Part shown: positions 54,908-62,794 of the stretch, one piece after another
Layout: every line of letters starts with the position of its first letter
Position numbering within the stretch: the stretch's first letter is position 1
NCBI RefSeq assembly: GCF_007748035.1
Contig: NZ_CP036278.1
Coordinates: 1,922,001 to 1,986,000 of the forward strand
Reading direction: 5' to 3'
Origin: Aeoliella mucimassa
GTDB taxonomy: Bacteria; Planctomycetota; Planctomycetia; Pirellulales; Lacipirellulaceae
Length of the DNA stretch: 64,000 bases
The notes under the pieces: generated by a model
Databases searched by the model: none
What the model saw: only the letters and a program-made list of their open reading frames with translations
Told to the model about the DNA's origin: nothing
Translations under genes and position numbers: made by a program

Positions 54908-56104
54908 GGTGCCGAGTTCTTTTCGCAGGTCGGCGTCGACCAGTAGTTCGGCCAGGCGGCCGGCCAAGTCGACCGGGTCGTGCGGCACGTGCAGCATTCC
55001 GCCAGAGGTGTCGGCTACCATTTCGGAGAAGCTGCCATGGTCGGGCAGCACGACTGGCACACCGTTGGCCCAGGCTTCGAGCACCGGCAGGCCTTTGCTC
55101 TCGGCATACACGGTTGGTAGCGAAAATACGCTGAGCGATTTGAGGAAGGCGAGCTTGCCGTCGCGATCGAGTTCGCCAAGGTATTCGAATCGCCCCGCCA
55201 GCGGGCCATTGGCGATGCGACGCTCGAGGTCGGCAAGGTAGGGCTGGTCGGACTTGCCAAGGTAGCCGACCGCCTGGATCTTAAAATGCAGCTCCGGCGC
55301 GGTCTCGGCCAGGTGTTCGCAGGCTTCGATTAGTAGGTGCAAGCCTTTGTCGTGACAGATGCGGGCCAGGTACCCCACGATCAGATCGTCGCTTTGTGGC
55401 TCCGCTGGTCCATGCCCCGCGAGGTCGAGCCCGTGCGGCACCACGTGCATCCGCTCGGGAGCGACCGCCAGGTATTCGCTCATGAAGTTGGCGTAGTACT
55501 CGTTGAGCGATACGAACGCGGCCACGTCGCCCGCCCGCTCGCGGATCAGATCGCGAGCTTGCTGGTAGTAGGGGGGAGTGAGCTTTTCGAGAAAGATGTC
55601 CTCGCCCGACAGCGAGCAAACCACCGGCGGGCCACATCGCTCGGCGATCAGTTTGGCGAAGCCAAGTAGCATGGAGTTCGACAGGTGCACCACATCGGGC
55701 TTGGCGACATCCACCAGCCAGTCGACCAGCTCCACGACCCCTTTGCGCTGGTTGCCGCTTTCGCCGCGGAGCATCGAGACGGTCATGTCGCCGAGCTTCG
55801 CGGGATCGACACTCGGCCCGCCGCGGGTGGCCAGCTTCAGCAGCCAGGGCTGATCGAATAGCCGATCGACCCACCGCGGCGTGTAGCGAAACAGCGGCAT
55901 CTTTTGCTGCAGGTACGAACTGATACCGCCGACAAACACCCGCGGCTGGCTCACGTCGACTTCGTCGGTGCGAATCGGCGTGTAGGTCGGCACCAGCAGT
56001 ACGTCGTGACCGAGGTCCATCAACGCCCGGGCGAGCGTGTTGTCGTGCAGGCAGCTGCCGCAGTACATACCAGCGGCACCAGCAGCGATGTAGGCAATAC
56101 GCAT
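54824..56104 (-). CDS. family 4-type glycosyltransferase
   Basis: 426 residues. GT-B fold motifs: the N-terminal half begins MRIAYIAAGAAGMYCGSCLHDN, and the C-terminal half has VGYLARICHDKGLHLLIEAC, then VYAESKGLPVLEAWANGVPVVLPDHGSFSEMV, containing the EX7E-type nucleotide-sugar site of GT4. The sugar and acceptor are unknown. Its 3' 86 bases are duplicated at 53609. It lies 18 bases downstream of the symporter gene on the same strand. Confidence 0.9.
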   Translation of the reverse strand: MRIAYIAAGAAGMYCGSCLHDNTLARALMDLGHDVLLVPTYTPIRTDEVDVSQPRVFVGGISSYLQQKMPLFRYTPRWVDRLFDQPWLLKLATRGGPSVDPAKLGDMTVSMLRGESGNQRKGVVELVDWLVDVAKPDVVHLSNSMLLGFAKLIAERCGPPVVCSLSGEDIFLEKLTPPYYQQARDLIRERAGDVAAFVSLNEYYANFMSEYLAVAPERMHVVPHGLDLAGHGPAEPQSDDLIVGYLARICHDKGLHLLIEACEHLAETAPELHFKIQAVGYLGKSDQPYLADLERRIANGPLAGRFEYLGELDRDGKLAFLKSLSVFSLPTVYAESKGLPVLEAWANGVPVVLPDHGSFSEMVADTSGGMLHVPHDPVDLAGRLAELLVDADLRKELGTRGHAAVVDRYHAKKMAETTLELYRSLL

Positions 56105-56122
56105 ATCGACGTGACGAACCGC

Positions 56123-57703
56123 TTAACTGGGGAAGAACTTCTGCAAGGTCGCGGTTGACGGTTTCGGGGTGATCAGCGAGACCACGATCAGCGAAATCGC
56201 CGAGGCCGCAAAGATGCCAGCCACTGGCATCAGCTCGTAGGTGGTCCCGCCGAGGGTGATATCGAGCGTGTAGGTGCGATCCGATCCGTAACCCGACGCG
56301 CGGAACAGGTAGAACCAGGTCGCGATGGTCGACAGCACGCAAGCGTACGCGCCCGCTTTGGTGAGCCCCCGCCAGTACAGGGCGGCGAACACCAGCGGGA
56401 ACAGCGAGGCAAAGCCGCTAAAGCACCAGACGCCCAGCGCAAACACACTCGGTGGCTCAAACAGACTGAAGCAGTACGTGACCGCGACGATGGCGATAAT
56501 GAATCCGCGGGTGATCAGCACCATGGTGCGGTCGCTGTAGCGATCATGCCCCATGTAATGGCCTACCATGTCGTTGCTGAACATGGTGCCGATGCAGAGG
56601 AACTGACTATCGAGGCTCGACATGATGGCCGCAAGCACGCCGGAAACCAAGAGACCGGAGAGCACGGGATCGGTCAGCGATTTCACCAGGAACACCAGTA
56701 CGCGGTTGGGATTCTCGGCAACAGGCGGGGGAATCATCACGATGCCCGAAGCGGCCCATACGCCGATCAGCACGCATGGCACCCACACGATCATAATAAA
56801 CAGTGGGTGGGCGACCACCGAGAGCTTGAAGCTATTGGCGCTTTTGGCCGTGAGCCAGTGCTGGAACAGATGCGGAAACATGCCGACCGACAGCGGGATA
56901 AACAAGTAGGTGAAGAACTGCGTCTGCGACATCTCCGCCCGGGTCGATTTCGACTCGGGTATCTGCTGGGAGAGCAATCGCAGGTTCTCCATCAAAGTGC
57001 CGCTTTCGCCAACCTTCTCGGCGAGCTTGTCGGAGAGCGTGTAAAAGGTAACGAGCCCTAACGCCATGAACACGATGGTCTGGAACGCATTGGCCCAGGC
57101 GGTGCCACGCATGCCGCCGAAGAAGACGTAAACGAGCACCACGCCGCAGATCACAAGCGAGGCAATCTCGCGAGGGACGCCGCCGTTGGTCGATTCGAAG
57201 AAGGGGAGGGCACCGAGTTCGGGTTTCCCCGGAGGGCCGCCGGTGATGGTCTCGACAACGCCGCCGGCCGAGATCACGCCGACTAGCAGGTAAGGAATCA
57301 CCAGACCGACGAGAATGGGGAACAGCAGCAGGCCGATCTTGTCGCTCTCTAAACGGTCGCGGAAGAACTGAATCTGGGTGGAGTAGCCGTTGTCGCGCCC
57401 GAGGGTCCAGAGCTTAACGCCGATGACGAAGAAGCAGAGCGAGTGGATGATACCGCTGCTGCTGGCCATCATGCCGTAGACGCCGATGCCTTCCTTGAAG
57501 GCTTCGCCGCTAGAGCCGACGAGCGCAAAGGCGGTCATCGTGGTGCCGAAAATCGACATCAACAACAGGAACGGGCCGATGCTATGGCTCGCGAGTTGGT
57601 AGTCTTCCTTGGTGCCGGTAAAGAGTCGGCTAGCAAACATGCCGAGCGCGAGCAGCAGGCCAAGGTACACACAAATGATAATCAGGGTAACTAGCGGGGT
57701 CAT
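56123..57703 (-). CDS. sodium:solute symporter
   Basis: 526 residues with about 13-14 membrane segments. It starts TPLVTLIIICVYLGLLLALGMFASRL; SSS-family features include FALVGSSGEAFKEGIGVYG, RGTAWANAFQTIVFMALG and LAAIMSSLDSQFLCIGTMFSNDM (the Na+-site helix). It imports an organic solute with Na+; the substrate is not determinable. The preceding gene overlaps by four bases, showing tight coupling. Confidence 0.92.
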   Translation of the reverse strand: MTPLVTLIIICVYLGLLLALGMFASRLFTGTKEDYQLASHSIGPFLLLMSIFGTTMTAFALVGSSGEAFKEGIGVYGMMASSSGIIHSLCFFVIGVKLWTLGRDNGYSTQIQFFRDRLESDKIGLLLFPILVGLVIPYLLVGVISAGGVVETITGGPPGKPELGALPFFESTNGGVPREIASLVICGVVLVYVFFGGMRGTAWANAFQTIVFMALGLVTFYTLSDKLAEKVGESGTLMENLRLLSQQIPESKSTRAEMSQTQFFTYLFIPLSVGMFPHLFQHWLTAKSANSFKLSVVAHPLFIMIVWVPCVLIGVWAASGIVMIPPPVAENPNRVLVFLVKSLTDPVLSGLLVSGVLAAIMSSLDSQFLCIGTMFSNDMVGHYMGHDRYSDRTMVLITRGFIIAIVAVTYCFSLFEPPSVFALGVWCFSGFASLFPLVFAALYWRGLTKAGAYACVLSTIATWFYLFRASGYGSDRTYTLDITLGGTTYELMPVAGIFAASAISLIVVSLITPKPSTATLQKFFPS

Positions 57704-57912
57704 ACGCCGGGCTCCTTTTTCTTTTCAAGCTCGGCGGGCCAGCAGAACAACGTCGCCAGAAACCAGGTAGCGGCAGCGGCAAGCGAGATGCACGCATGGT
57801 AGAACAAGCCGATCGGCATGAACCCGAACACCATGGTATCGCTGTTCCAATTCCAATTGTCTTGATGCAGCACCAGTAGGGCTGCGATGATGATCCACAC
57901 CGCTAATTTCAT
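57700..57912 (-). CDS. small SSS-associated membrane protein
   Basis: 70 residues from MKLAVWIIIAALLVLHQDN; an upstream extension was rejected. Two membrane segments are seen (LAVWIIIAALLVL, FYHACISLAAAATWFLATLF). The middle carries NWNSDTMVFGFMPIGLFYH, reminiscent of DUF3311/YhdT proteins that accompany sodium:solute symporters. It overlaps the symporter start by four bases, so it is probably a small accessory subunit. The end EKKKEPGV is polar. Confidence 0.78.
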   Translation of the reverse strand: MKLAVWIIIAALLVLHQDNWNWNSDTMVFGFMPIGLFYHACISLAAAATWFLATLFCWPAELEKKKEPGV

Positions 57913-58093
57913 ATGCCGCTCTTTGATGGGTAAGAGTCGCTGGCTCCAGGGAAACGAGCCAAGAGTGTACCACAACCGCCGGGGAGACTAAAGAAAAACT
58001 TGCTCAGGGCAAGTTGCCCCGTATGGCTTTCGCAGGACGACCGGTTCCCCATTGCCGTCCCGCAATCACTGAATCGGAAAACCTAACCACGCG

Positions 58094-59347
58094 CTAGGCG
58101 GGTTCTTCCATGGCCGACATCTGGCGATCGAGCCAGGGGTCGAGGTCGTCGAACATCATCGCAACGCCCGGCTTGAAGATGCGACCGATCAGCAGATCGG
58201 TCAGGTTGCCTTGGTGCTCGGGATGCTCCATCACAAACTTACCGACGCGGAACTCGCCGGAGTAAAACGCGTTGACCAGCTTGCGAACCGAATTCGTGGC
58301 CTCTTTGAACTCAGGACCCCACCCGCCGAGCTGAGCAGCCGAGGTGTCGCCGGTCGTAAGGGCCTGCGAAACGCAATCGGCAGCCAATGCGGCCGATTGC
58401 AAGGCGAAGTACACACCGGAGGAGTAAACCGGATCGATAAAGCCCCAAGCGTCGCCGACCAGCACCCAGCCGTCTCCGGCGATTTGATCGGTCGAGTACG
58501 AAAACTCCTTGGCGACCCGCAGGTCGTCGAGGGCTTCGGCACCCTGCACCCGCTGGTACGCCCCTTCGCACTTGGCGAGTTCCTGCTCGAACACCTCGGC
58601 AGGGGTACCGCGGCCTTTGAGCAGGTAGTCGTTATCGCCGACGCAGCCAACGCTTACGGTGTCGTCGGCTTGCGGGATGTACCAGAACCAGCACTTCTTA
58701 TCGCTGGTGTGCATGATGATGGTCTTCACGCCGCCGCCCGACTCGTCGCGTTCGGCGCCGCGGTAGTGCCGCCAGATTGCGGCCTTCTTGAGTTCGGGAT
58801 TCACCTGCTTGATGCCCAACTTGTTGGCGATCAGCGTTTGTTGGCCGGAGCCATCGATCACCACTTTGCAAGCGATCTTGTGTTCGGTACCGGTGCGGTC
58901 GATGAGTCGCACGCCGGTTGCGCGGTTGTCGTCGAATAGCACGTCGGCCACGCGCGTTGCATCGTGGCAGTGAGCCCCTTTGGTCGCTGCGTTTTCGAAC
59001 AGCATCTGGTCGAACTCACTGCGGTCGACGTGCCAGGTTTCGCTGCAGGGACGAGGGTCGTGCGTGCGGAAGAAGAAAGGTTGCGACTCGCGGCCGGTAT
59101 TGTTGACGAATTGCACGCCAACTTTGCGCGGGAAGCACGATTTGTTGAGCTGTTCAAGCACGCCCAATCGTTCGAATACCCAATAGCTTTCGGGCATCAG
59201 CGACTCGCCGACGTGTTCGCGAGGCATTGGCTCGCGTTCGACTAGTAGCACCGAGTGGCCTTGCTCGGCAACCAAAGCGGCGGCAGTCGAGCCCGCAGGG
59301 CCGCCGCCGATGACCACACAATCGTATTCGCTCAGCAATTCAGGCAT
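58094..59347 (-). CDS. halogenase-like FAD-dependent oxidoreductase
   Basis: 417 residues from MPELLSEYDCVVIGG. The FAD motif GGGPAGS is at 14-20 and VGESLMPESYWVFERLG at 46-62, as in flavin-dependent halogenases. K75 in FPRKVGVQF matches the region that carries the catalytic Lys of the PltA/CmlS-type halogenases. CWFWYIP fits the WxWxIP halogenase signature and GDAWGFIDPVYSSGVYFAL is the second FAD-binding motif. These point to a halogenase or a related flavin monooxygenase/reductase. It lies seven bases downstream of the chorismate-lyase-like gene. Geranylgeranyl reductases are an alternative family, less favoured by the WxWxIP motif. Confidence 0.82.
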   Translation of the reverse strand: MPELLSEYDCVVIGGGPAGSTAAALVAEQGHSVLLVEREPMPREHVGESLMPESYWVFERLGVLEQLNKSCFPRKVGVQFVNNTGRESQPFFFRTHDPRPCSETWHVDRSEFDQMLFENAATKGAHCHDATRVADVLFDDNRATGVRLIDRTGTEHKIACKVVIDGSGQQTLIANKLGIKQVNPELKKAAIWRHYRGAERDESGGGVKTIIMHTSDKKCWFWYIPQADDTVSVGCVGDNDYLLKGRGTPAEVFEQELAKCEGAYQRVQGAEALDDLRVAKEFSYSTDQIAGDGWVLVGDAWGFIDPVYSSGVYFALQSAALAADCVSQALTTGDTSAAQLGGWGPEFKEATNSVRKLVNAFYSGEFRVGKFVMEHPEHQGNLTDLLIGRIFKPGVAMMFDDLDPWLDRQMSAMEEPA

Positions 59348-59354
59348 TGTCCGA

Positions 59355-59957
59355 CTAAGGCACTGGGTAAACTTCGGGAATTGGTCGGGGGTGGTCAGTG
59401 ACGATCTCAAGCACTTCTACAGCCCGCCGACCATCCAGGTGGATGACCGCCAGACGACCGTAGATTACGTCGTCTGGCTCCAGGGCCAGGGGTACTCGGA
59501 GTTCGTCGGTGGGTTCGATTCGCCACAACGCACGCAGCTCCACATGGCGGAGCAGATTGTTGCGGATCAACACACGACCTAACGGACCGCGGTGGGTTTG
59601 TATGGCGTCGCGAACCTCCCAAGGCAGACCCGCGGTCACCAAACGTACAATGCCGTATTGTACGACTGCTCCATCCGATTGACGAGCCAAAAGACTTTGC
59701 CGGGCGTAGAAATCGTGCTCGATGGTTTGCCGAACCACTGTGAGCGTCACCAGGGTCTCGAAATAGGCCTCGAGCGTCACGGTCATGTGATCTTCGTGGG
59801 CGAGCAGCGTGGCATAGCTCGAAGGTAGCTGTTGCTCGCCAACCGGCTCGAAATGGCCCATATTCTGCAGCCCATCGTGGAAGAGTTGGGCGAGAGTTTC
59901 GGTGTCCTCCCATCTCGACCGGCTGATTTCGGCGGTAATTCCGGTCGGCTCAGGCAT
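59355..59957 (-). CDS. chorismate-lyase-like protein
   Basis: 200 residues from MPEPTGITAE; a longer reading to 60110 overlaps the preceding gene and was rejected. The family core is recognisable: AHEDHMTVTLEAYF, then VVRQTIEHDFYARQSLLAR, QYGIVRLVTAGLPWEVRDAI, GPLGRVLIRNNLLRHVELRALWRI. The Arg/Glu residues that bind chorismate in UbiC (here R86 or R92 and E140) and the PLGRVL turn are present. UbiC splits chorismate into 4-hydroxybenzoate and pyruvate. The similarity is distant, so the fold is more certain than the reaction. Confidence 0.75.
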   Translation of the reverse strand: MPEPTGITAEISRSRWEDTETLAQLFHDGLQNMGHFEPVGEQQLPSSYATLLAHEDHMTVTLEAYFETLVTLTVVRQTIEHDFYARQSLLARQSDGAVVQYGIVRLVTAGLPWEVRDAIQTHRGPLGRVLIRNNLLRHVELRALWRIEPTDELRVPLALEPDDVIYGRLAVIHLDGRRAVEVLEIVTDHPRPIPEVYPVP

Positions 59958-60027
59958 GTGCGCGTTCGTCCTTTCGCAGCAGCTGGAATCGGCAGACGCG
60001 GAGAGCAGCATGAGTCGGGGGGGCTGA

Positions 60028-60939
60028 CTACTTACCCGCGGCCGGGTGGGGGGGCCAACTGCCATCGGACGAGAGCGTACTAAACAAGTACTCCACGCCG
60101 CGGCGGACAATCGGACCGGAGGTTTGGCCGATGCTGGCCAGGCTTAGGATCACCAGGCTGGTCACGGCCACCGAGTCGCCGAAACCGCCATCCTTCTGCT
60201 GTTGCGATCGCAACCAGTCGTGCACTTGTTGGTAAGCACGGCTACGACGCCACAGCGTGAGTGGGTTCAGTGGTTTGCAATTGTGATAACTGGCCAGTCC
60301 CAATGCAATCAGCGCGGGAGTGATCGATCCGCGATCGGCCCAGAAAACCGGGCGAGTTGCATTGCCATCGAGCGGAAAAGTTTCCACCGGAATCGTGGGT
60401 AAGTACTGGCAGTCGAGCACTTCGGTCAACGCGCTAATACCGCGGGCGAGCAGCGTGGCGTTGTGAAAGGGCCCATAAGTCACGCGTAACTGGTCGAGGC
60501 CGTTGTTACGCTTGATGTATTGATTGATACGATCGACCAAGTCGGGGTAAGCAGCAGGGGCACCCGTGAGTTGGAATGCCGAGCGAACCATAATCGTGGT
60601 GAGCAGATTCGAGGGGGCCGAGCAATCGGTCGCGATGCCGCTGTATCCACCATCCTTCTGTTGATGGCGAGCCAGCCAGTGGACCGAGCTAACAATTACC
60701 TCGCTCAGGTCGGTTTGATACGCCGAGTCAAACTCGTCGTCGGTCTCGGTCTCCGGCAGTTCATGACCGTGCTGTTCCGACTGCACCAACGCTCCGACCG
60801 CAGCGGCGGTGGCAACCACAGGGCTATTCCACTCGCGCAACCAGTCATCCGTGGGACAGGACGAAGGAGTCGCGAGTACCGGAGACTTCCGCAGTAGGCT
60901 GCCTGCAGGGGCAACCGCGGTAACTGTGGTGGAGAACAT
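60028..60939 (-). CDS. squalene-cyclase/prenyltransferase-repeat protein
   Basis: 303 residues. QW-type repeats of the terpene cyclase/prenyltransferase superfamily are visible: WLARHQQKDGGYSG, RSQQQKDGGFGDSVAVTSLVILSL and YLFSTLSSDGSWP. The size is that of one alpha/alpha barrel, about half a squalene-hopene cyclase, and the sequence ends soon after the last DGSWP. No DXDD acid motif of class II cyclases is apparent. It is 70 bases upstream of the chorismate-lyase-like gene, probably in one unit. Could be a structural or truncated relative of terpene cyclases. Confidence 0.72.
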   Translation of the reverse strand: MFSTTVTAVAPAGSLLRKSPVLATPSSCPTDDWLREWNSPVVATAAAVGALVQSEQHGHELPETETDDEFDSAYQTDLSEVIVSSVHWLARHQQKDGGYSGIATDCSAPSNLLTTIMVRSAFQLTGAPAAYPDLVDRINQYIKRNNGLDQLRVTYGPFHNATLLARGISALTEVLDCQYLPTIPVETFPLDGNATRPVFWADRGSITPALIALGLASYHNCKPLNPLTLWRRSRAYQQVHDWLRSQQQKDGGFGDSVAVTSLVILSLASIGQTSGPIVRRGVEYLFSTLSSDGSWPPHPAAGK

Positions 60940-61085
60940 AAACGTTCACGCGGGAGGAAGACACGCGAAACCACCCGCGCGTCATAGGTCGATCCGCTGG
61001 GCGGATCGCGGCAACCCATGCGGCCGCCGCCCTCTGTAGCGATTGAGCATAGTCAGGTGCTGGCAGCCTGTCGAGGGGATAGCAG

Positions 61086-61129
61086 GGCGGCACCACGGAG
61101 GGAGGGGGGGAGAATACCGTGGTGCCGCC
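61086..61129. promoter_or_regulatory. 13-bp inverted repeat upstream of the cyclase-repeat operon
   Basis: GGCGGCACCACGG at 61086-61098 and CCGTGGTGCCGCC at 61117-61129 are perfect complements with an 18-base loop. The loop contains a run of G residues. No T run follows in either direction. It lies between the end of a response regulator gene and the start of the three-gene operon, so it is either an unusual terminator or a leader hairpin/operator. Confidence 0.55.
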
Positions 61130-61226
61130 TGCTTGGGAGACTGCTCTTAACTATCTGCTACTAAACAATTTACGAAGGCAGGTTGCCTTTGGGTCGCCGT
61201 TTTTCGGCAACCCGAACTCTTTTTTC

Positions 61227-61877
61227 TCAGGAATCGATGAATCCAGCGGCCACGCACGAACGGGTTAGCTCGGCCACCGATTGCACGCCCATCGACTTGT
61301 AAATCCGGCTCCGGCGGGCTTCGATCGTGCGAATGCAAACGTTCATCAAGCTGGCAATTTGCTTGTTCGGAACCCCATCGAGCACGTACTTCAGCACCGC
61401 TCGCTCGTTGTCCGAGAGTCCTTCGATGCGGGCGGCCAGCTCGCGGCGAGTCGCGTTGCGGGTGGCTTCCTTACGACCAAGAGCCAACGCCTGGTCGATC
61501 GCGTCGCGTAGCTGATTTTCGCAGCAAGGCTTCTCCAGCACATTCACCGCGCCCATTCGCATGGCGTCGACTGCCATCGAGGTCGTGGCGTAAGCCGTGA
61601 CCAAAACAGCCGGCATTTGCAGGTTATCGTTACGCAACTGACGCAGCAGTTCGCAGCCATTCATGCCAGGGAGCTGATGGTCGAGCAACAAGCAACTTGG
61701 CTGATCGGAGTCGACGTTTTGCAAAAATTCTTCGGCCGACCCATAGGTCACGACCTTGGCTCCGGTCGGGCGAATCAACTCGCCGAGCGCCTCGCGGGTG
61801 CTCTCATCGTCTTCCACGATGTAGACCGTGTCGGTAGTTACTAGTTCTTCGGTGCTTGGGTTGTCTAATGCAATCAT
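61227..61877 (-). CDS. FixJ/NarL-type response regulator
   Basis: 216 residues from ATG at 61877. The receiver domain reads VYIVEDDESTREALGELI, LLLDHQLPGMNG (phospho-acceptor Asp) and AVLVTAY with a final EKPC. The C-terminal LuxR-type DNA-binding HTH reads LSDNERAVLKYVLDGVPNKQIASLMNVCIRTIEARRSRIYKSM. The protein should be a transcription factor controlled by a histidine kinase. It has a sister gene about 300 bases upstream on the same strand. Confidence 0.92.
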   Translation of the reverse strand: MIALDNPSTEELVTTDTVYIVEDDESTREALGELIRPTGAKVVTYGSAEEFLQNVDSDQPSCLLLDHQLPGMNGCELLRQLRNDNLQMPAVLVTAYATTSMAVDAMRMGAVNVLEKPCCENQLRDAIDQALALGRKEATRNATRRELAARIEGLSDNERAVLKYVLDGVPNKQIASLMNVCIRTIEARRSRIYKSMGVQSVAELTRSCVAAGFIDS

Positions 61878-62179
61878 CAATCGGGTTCCAGCTACTCAAC
61901 AGTAAAAAATCGACTCCCCCAGGGGGGGTGGTATCGTTGAGGAGTACCAAGGGGAGTGGGGCGATCCGTGTCGATCGCTCAATCGGGGGGGGAAGCCGCA
62001 TCTGGCGGCCGGTCGCAGAGTGATTTCCGTTCAGAAACTCATGTCTTCCTGCGACTAATACAACAATACGACCCAATCCCCGAGGTTTTTAGAGAGGGAA
62101 ACCCGCGGAATCGTGTGAGTGACCACATGCGGTGTGTGGCTGGCCGAATCAAGTGGACCTGTGGGGCCTCAATCTACCC

Positions 62180-62794
62180 TTACTGCTCCGCTTCAACCAC
62201 AATTTTTACTAGTTCTGCTACGGAATCGGCCTGTAGCTTCGTAAATACGTGCTGACGGCGGACCTCGACCGTGCGGACACTAATATCGAGCGAGGTCGCG
62301 ATGCGTTTGTTGGGTTCGCCGGCGACGATGAGGTCGAGCACCTCTTTCTCGGCTGGCGTCAGCTGATCAATTCTTGCTCGCAATTCGGCTCGGCGAGTCT
62401 CGCGACGATAATTTTCTTCGTCCCGGGCTAGTCCTTCGCGAATGGCGTCCCACAGTTCATGCTCGCGGCATGGTTTTTCGAGCAGTGTGACCGCCCCGTT
62501 TTTAATCGCTCGCACCACGATCGGCGTATCTGCGTAGGCGGTCACCACGACCACCGAAATGGTAATGCCTCGGCGTTGCAGTTCTTCCTGCAACTCCAGT
62601 CCGCTCATCTGCAGCATCCGCACGTCGGTCACCAGGCAACCAGGCCGCGCTCCATCGTAGGTCTCCAGGAATTCCTCGGCCGAGGCGTACGCGCGGAACG
62701 GCACCTTCATCTCGGCGAGCAATGTCTCCACCGAGTCGCGAGAGTCGTTGTCGTCGTCGACGATGTAAACGGTCGGGGTATCAGCCACGTTCAC
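62180..62794 (-). CDS. FixJ/NarL-type response regulator, second copy
   Basis: 204 residues from a GTG start. The receiver reads VYIVDDDNDSRDSVETLL, with phospho-acceptor Asp in LVTDVRMLQMSGLEL and VVVVTAYADTPIVVRAIKNGAVTLLEKPCREHEL. The LuxR-type HTH reads LTPAEKEVLDLIVAGEPNKRIATSLDISVRTVEVRRQHVFTKL. Its start overlaps the end of the kinase gene by 14 bases, so it is the likely direct partner of that kinase. It is paralogous to the regulator at 61227. Confidence 0.93.
   Translation of the reverse strand: MNVADTPTVYIVDDDNDSRDSVETLLAEMKVPFRAYASAEEFLETYDGARPGCLVTDVRMLQMSGLELQEELQRRGITISVVVVTAYADTPIVVRAIKNGAVTLLEKPCREHELWDAIREGLARDEENYRRETRRAELRARIDQLTPAEKEVLDLIVAGEPNKRIATSLDISVRTVEVRRQHVFTKLQADSVAELVKIVVEAEQ

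Noticed and set aside
60028-60110. Extended N-terminus of the chorismate-lyase-like protein (to 60110)
   Set aside because: It would overlap the 3' end of the cyclase-repeat gene; the recognisable domain begins at the ATG at 59957.
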